DNA of 7,907 nucleotides, from contig CANHFL010000036.1 of assembly GCA_947459855.1 (NCBI GenBank), positions 1 to 7,907 on the forward strand, given 5' to 3'. Under the pieces are notes generated by a model that was not told the origin of the DNA, did no database searches, and was given only the letters and a program-made list of their open reading frames with translations. Below are positions 5,389-7,907 of this stretch, in pieces. Position numbers and translations under genes: made by a program. The DNA is from Planctomycetaceae bacterium. Its GTDB lineage: Bacteria; Planctomycetota; Phycisphaerae; Phycisphaerales; SM1A02. The stretch's first letter is position 1, and the number at the start of each line of letters is the position of its first letter.

Positions 5389-5787
5389 TCACTCCTCGGA
5401 GGGAGCCGACTCGTCGCCGCGGAGCTTCGCCTCGTCCGCCGTGCGCTGCGCGGCCTCGGCGTTCTTCATCTGCTCCTCGGTCAGCTCGTCGTTGCGGGTG
5501 ATCAGCGCGCGGAGCATCTTCTCCGAGAGACGGCAGTCGCGCTCGATCTCCTTGACCTTCCGGGTGTCCGCGGTGAAGCGGGCCAGGAAGTACACGCCGC
5601 GCTTGTTGCCCTCGATGTCGTAGGCGAGCCGGCGCTCGTCCCACTTGATCAGGCTGTGCAGCGTGGCGTCGCCCTTGGACAGCATCTCCTTGATGCTGTC
5701 CATGGCGCCGTTGAGGTCGGCCGAGGCCGACTGCGGGAAGAGGAACATGCCCTCGTACTTTCCGATGCGGGTTTCAGTGGTGCTCAT
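5389..5787 (-). CDS. rpsF: 30S ribosomal protein S6
   Basis: A 132-residue S6, which binds the central domain of 16S rRNA as a partner of S18. The ferredoxin-like fold is visible: KYEGMFLFPQSA (10-21), a helix to about 37, then SLIKWDERRLAYDIEGNKRG (45-64) and VYFLARFTAD (65-74). The helix KVKEIERDCRLSEKMLRALITR (77-98) matches the S6 pattern of charged residues ending in the conserved LRxLITR. Residues 99-132 form an acidic Glu/Ala-rich tail of the sort often seen in S6. It follows pth by 25 bases, so it is probably co-transcribed with it. The leader has only a weak GAAAG about 10 bases before the ATG, unlike ssb. S18 (rpsR), its binding partner, is not encoded next to it here. Confidence 0.96.
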   Translation of the reverse strand: MSTTETRIGKYEGMFLFPQSASADLNGAMDSIKEMLSKGDATLHSLIKWDERRLAYDIEGNKRGVYFLARFTADTRKVKEIERDCRLSEKMLRALITRNDELTEEQMKNAEAAQRTADEAKLRGDESAPSEE

Positions 5788-5812
5788 TGTTGGTGCTTTC
5801 GTGTGTTGGGTT

Positions 5813-6397
5813 TCAGGATCCGCCGACGGCGGCCTTGCGGTTGAACCGGTTCATGGCCTCATCGAGTCCCTTGGTCGCCCAGGTCTCGGCCGCCTGCGCG
5901 GCCTCGGCGAGCGACTGCTCGACCAGCGGCTTCTGGTCGGGCGTGAACTGGCCCAGCACGTAGTCCGACTGCCTGATGCGCCCGTTCGGATCGATGCCGA
6001 TCCGCACGCGCGCCCAGTAGTTGGTCCCGAGCCGGAGCCCGATGTCGGCAAGCCCGTTGTGCCCGCCGCTGCTGCCGTCCGGCTTGAGCCGCACGGTGCC
6101 GCAGGGGAACGCCAGGTCGTCGACGATCACGAGGAGGTCCTTCGACGCGTCGAGCTTGAAGAACTGCACGGCCTCCAGGACGGTCCGTCCCGAGAGGTTC
6201 ATGAAGGTCATCGGCTTGAGGAGCATGCACTTCTCGCCGCCGATGTCCGCGTCCCATGCCAGCCCGCCGAAACGGCTCCGCGGCGTCGTGCCGGGCGCGA
6301 AGCGCGCGGCCAGACGGTCGACCACGAGGAAGCCCACGTTGTGGCGGGTTCCTGCGTATTCGGGTCCGGGGTTGCCGAGTCCGACGATGAGCTTCAT
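5813..6397 (-). CDS. pth: Peptidyl-tRNA hydrolase
   Basis: A 194-residue enzyme that cleaves peptidyl-tRNA released from stalled ribosomes, recycling tRNA in the cytoplasm. All family motifs are present: GLGNPGPEYAGTRHNVGF (6-23) with catalytic H19, KPMTFMNLSG (61-70) with N67, VDDLAFPCGTVRLK (92-105) with D93, and GGHNGLADI (111-119) with N114. The length matches the bacterial family (about 185-200), and the order of motifs is intact. The ATG at 6397 begins MKLIVGLGNPG, the standard family start, although no clear Shine-Dalgarno sequence precedes it. It lies 80 bases after rplY and 25 before rpsF. The L25-Pth pair is a common neighbourhood in bacteria, which strengthens both calls. Confidence 0.98.
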   Translation of the reverse strand: MKLIVGLGNPGPEYAGTRHNVGFLVVDRLAARFAPGTTPRSRFGGLAWDADIGGEKCMLLKPMTFMNLSGRTVLEAVQFFKLDASKDLLVIVDDLAFPCGTVRLKPDGSSGGHNGLADIGLRLGTNYWARVRIGIDPNGRIRQSDYVLGQFTPDQKPLVEQSLAEAAQAAETWATKGLDEAMNRFNRKAAVGGS

Positions 6398-6434
6398 GGC
6401 TCGCTGGGTGGGTTCGCTGTTCCTTCAGGCCGCC

Positions 6435-6453
6435 GCCCGCACGGTGCGGGCGA
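6435..6453 (-). other. Short stem-loop between rplY and pth
   Basis: CGCCCGCA (6435-6442) pairs perfectly with TGCGGGCG (6446-6453) across a 3-base loop, 25 bases after the rplY stop. No T tract follows on the minus strand, so it is probably an intercistronic structure rather than a full terminator. Confidence 0.4.
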
Positions 6454-6477
6454 CGCGCACGGTTCCGCAGGGTTCGG

Positions 6478-7131
6478 TCACTTCTTCTTGTCGGCCTCCG
6501 CGCCCTCTTCCTTCTTGGCGGTGAGGACTTCCGGCTCGGCCTTCGCGGCGGCCGGCGTGGCCTCGGCGGCGGCTTCCTCGGCAACCGACTCGACGCGGCA
6601 GACGACGGCGTTCTTGTCGGCGACGGCGGTGCTGCCGGCCGGGAGCTTCAGCTGGCCGATGGTCAGCGTCTCGCCCGTCAGCGTCGAGAGGTCGATCTTG
6701 ATCTCCTGGGGGATGTCGCGCACCTTGCAGGAGACCTCGATCTCCGGCATGTCGTGCACCAGGATGTAGCCCGGCTTCTTCAGCGCCTCGGGGGTGCCGA
6801 TGAAGCTCAGGTGGATCTTGACGGTGACGACCTGGTCCAGGTCGACGTGCGCCAGGTCGATGTGGATCACGTTGTCGCCGAGGTACCCGAACTGCAGGTC
6901 CTTGACGAGGACGGTGTCCTTGCCGCCGTCCTCGAACTTCAGCTCGAGCACGTGGGCGCCGTGCTTGAGCGCGTAGATCGTCTCGTGCTCGGGCAGGCTG
7001 ATGGCCACCGGCGCGTTGCCGGGGGTGTAGAGGTTGGCGGGCAGCTGGCCAGCCGCGCGGAGGCGCTTCGAATAGCGCGTTCCGAGCTTGTCGCGCTTCT
7101 TCGCGACCAGAACCGGGGTCTCCTTGGACAT
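6478..7131 (-). CDS. rplY: 50S ribosomal protein L25 (long, Ctc/TL5 form)
   Basis: A 217-residue L25 of the general-stress (Ctc/TL5) type, which binds 5S rRNA. The N-terminal domain (about 4-93) shows RDKLGTRYSKRLRAAGQLPANLYTPG (13-38), KDTVLVKDLQFG (71-82) and HIDLAHVD (90-97). The C-terminal beta domain (about 98-183) carries VTVKIHLSFIGTPEALKKPG (102-121) and LTIGQLKLPAGSTAV. Residues 184-217 are an Ala/Glu/Lys tail. Of two nearby ATGs, the one at 7131 is chosen: AAGGAG lies 8 bases upstream of it but only 2 bases from the ATG at 7137. It follows prs by 64 bases, and prs-rplY-pth is a widespread order, so co-transcription with prs is likely. Confidence 0.95.
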   Translation of the reverse strand: MSKETPVLVAKKRDKLGTRYSKRLRAAGQLPANLYTPGNAPVAISLPEHETIYALKHGAHVLELKFEDGGKDTVLVKDLQFGYLGDNVIHIDLAHVDLDQVVTVKIHLSFIGTPEALKKPGYILVHDMPEIEVSCKVRDIPQEIKIDLSTLTGETLTIGQLKLPAGSTAVADKNAVVCRVESVAEEAAAEATPAAAKAEPEVLTAKKEEGAEADKKK

Positions 7132-7139
7132 TGTCATGT

Positions 7140-7145
7140 CTCCTT
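7140..7145 (-). promoter_or_regulatory. Ribosome binding site deciding the rplY start
   Basis: AAGGAG on the minus strand is 8 bases from the ATG at 7131 but only 2 from the ATG at 7137. The spacing favours translation beginning MSKETPVLV. Confidence 0.7.
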
Positions 7146-7195
7146 TCAGTTGGAGTGGGTTCGAAACGTGGTAGGGGCGTGAGACAACGGGAACG

Positions 7196-7907
7196 TCAAC
7201 GCTTCACGCCGATGCCCTCGCGGAACATCGCGCTGACGCTTTGGTCGTGGTGGATGCGGTGGACGGCCTCGCCCAGGAGGCGCGCCACCGAACGGACGGT
7301 GAGCTTGTCCTCCAGCGGCTTCAGCCGGTCGCCGCCGGGGATGGTGTCGGTGATCGTGATGCGGCTGATCTCGGGGACGGCGAGCCGGTTGAAGGCCTGG
7401 CCGACCATGACCGCGTGCGTGCAGGCGCACTCGCAGCCGACGGCGCCTTCCTCCATGACCACGCGCGCGGCCTCGCTGACGGTGCCGGCGGTCGAGATCA
7501 TGTCGTCGAACATCAGCACGCGGCGGCCCTTGACCTCGCCGATCAGGTTCTTCACGCTGACCTTCGAGCCGCTCTGGCGGCGCTTGTCGATGATGGCCAT
7601 GTCGAAGCCGAGCAGGTTGGCGAACATGTTCGCCACCTTCACGTTGCCGACGTCGGGGCTGACGACGACGCACTCGCCCAGCTGGTCGCGCAGCGACTGG
7701 TAGTGCTCGACCAGCACCGGCGCGGCCGTCAGGTGGTCCACCGGGATGTCGAAGAAGCCCTGGATCTGCGCGGCGTGCAGGTCGACGCACAGCACGCGGT
7801 CGCAGCCGGCGCCGGTGATCAGGTTCGCCACCAGCTTGGCCGTGATGGGCACGCGGCCCTCGTCCTTGCGGTCCTGGCGGGCGTAGCCGAAATACGGGAT
7901 CACCGCG
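7196..7907 (-). CDS. prs: Ribose-phosphate pyrophosphokinase (PRPP synthetase), C-terminal part
   Basis: The last 236 residues of PRPP synthetase, which transfers pyrophosphate from ATP to ribose 5-phosphate for nucleotide, histidine and tryptophan synthesis. The first 75-85 residues lie outside the window. Visible motifs, numbered from the window edge, are AVIPYFGYARQDRK (1-14), the metal and substrate region CVDLHAAQIQGFF (40-52), VVSPDVGNVKVAN (81-93), AIIDKRR (104-110) and the PRPP-binding loop FDDMISTAGTV (133-143, DDxxxTxGT type). The end, GLGxKR-like GIGVKR, is close to the family's usual GES/GVKR-style terminus. The protein looks complete and class I in type. It is first in the visible minus-strand run and probably heads the operon with rplY and pth. 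Confidence 0.97.
   Translation of the reverse strand, partial: AVIPYFGYARQDRKDEGRVPITAKLVANLITGAGCDRVLCVDLHAAQIQGFFDIPVDHLTAAPVLVEHYQSLRDQLGECVVVSPDVGNVKVANMFANLLGFDMAIIDKRRQSGSKVSVKNLIGEVKGRRVLMFDDMISTAGTVSEAARVVMEEGAVGCECACTHAVMVGQAFNRLAVPEISRITITDTIPGGDRLKPLEDKLTVRSVARLLGEAVHRIHHDQSVSAMFREGIGVKR

Noticed and set aside
3753..5501. Plus-strand open frame of 582 codons across rplI, ssb and rpsF
   Set aside because: It is antisense to three certain genes and crosses two terminators; low-complexity Gly/Ala/Val/Leu composition points to a shadow frame.
7132..7195. Promoter for rplY in the prs-rplY gap
   Set aside because: A TTGTCT with a poor -10 (TCGAAC) at 17 bases can be found, but the match is too weak to support against simple co-transcription with prs.

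Overview
This is a GC-rich (about 70% by eye), densely coded bacterial chromosomal window with mostly housekeeping genes and no sign of phage, transposase, CRISPR or plasmid genes. The gene order prs, rplY, pth, rpsF, ssb, rplI, together with the stand-alone ribonucleotide-reductase-like domain and the Tat-exported protein, looks to me most like a high-GC member of the Planctomycetota, perhaps Phycisphaerae. That placement is inference from gene order and style, not from a marker search.

Left part (1-2056): the end of a menC-like o-succinylbenzoate synthase gene runs by an ATGA overlap into menE (o-succinylbenzoate-CoA ligase). A hot-dog-fold thioesterase gene faces them on the other strand and could supply the later DHNA-CoA hydrolysis step. 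Together these suggest the classical menaquinone pathway. The convergent menE and thioesterase genes both end inside one perfect 12-bp-arm palindrome, with their stop codons at mirror-image positions.

Middle part (2057-3735): divergent from the thioesterase is a gene for a twin-arginine-exported protein with a C39-like cysteine peptidase pattern. Convergent with it is a 122-residue protein that corresponds to only the C-terminal region of B12-dependent (class II) ribonucleotide reductase. A stem-loop lies in the leader of the latter gene.

Right part (3710-7907, all on the minus strand): read in the direction of transcription, this is prs (5' end outside the window), rplY (L25), pth, rpsF (S6), then a strong terminator; ssb with its own promoter and terminator; and rplI (L9) with its own promoter and terminator. 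These genes link PRPP supply, translation (ribosomal proteins and peptidyl-tRNA recycling) and single-stranded DNA protection. The usual rpsR (S18) gene is missing from the rpsF-ssb-rplI group. No intergenic stretch reaches 300 bases. The larger ones (3573-3800, 4398-4658, 5133-5388) are largely accounted for by terminators, candidate promoters, stem-loops and ribosome binding sites.

The observations most worth a second look are the stop-codon-bearing palindrome, the lone NrdJ C-terminal-like protein with its structured leader, and the C39-like Tat protein. None is proven to be a new system.
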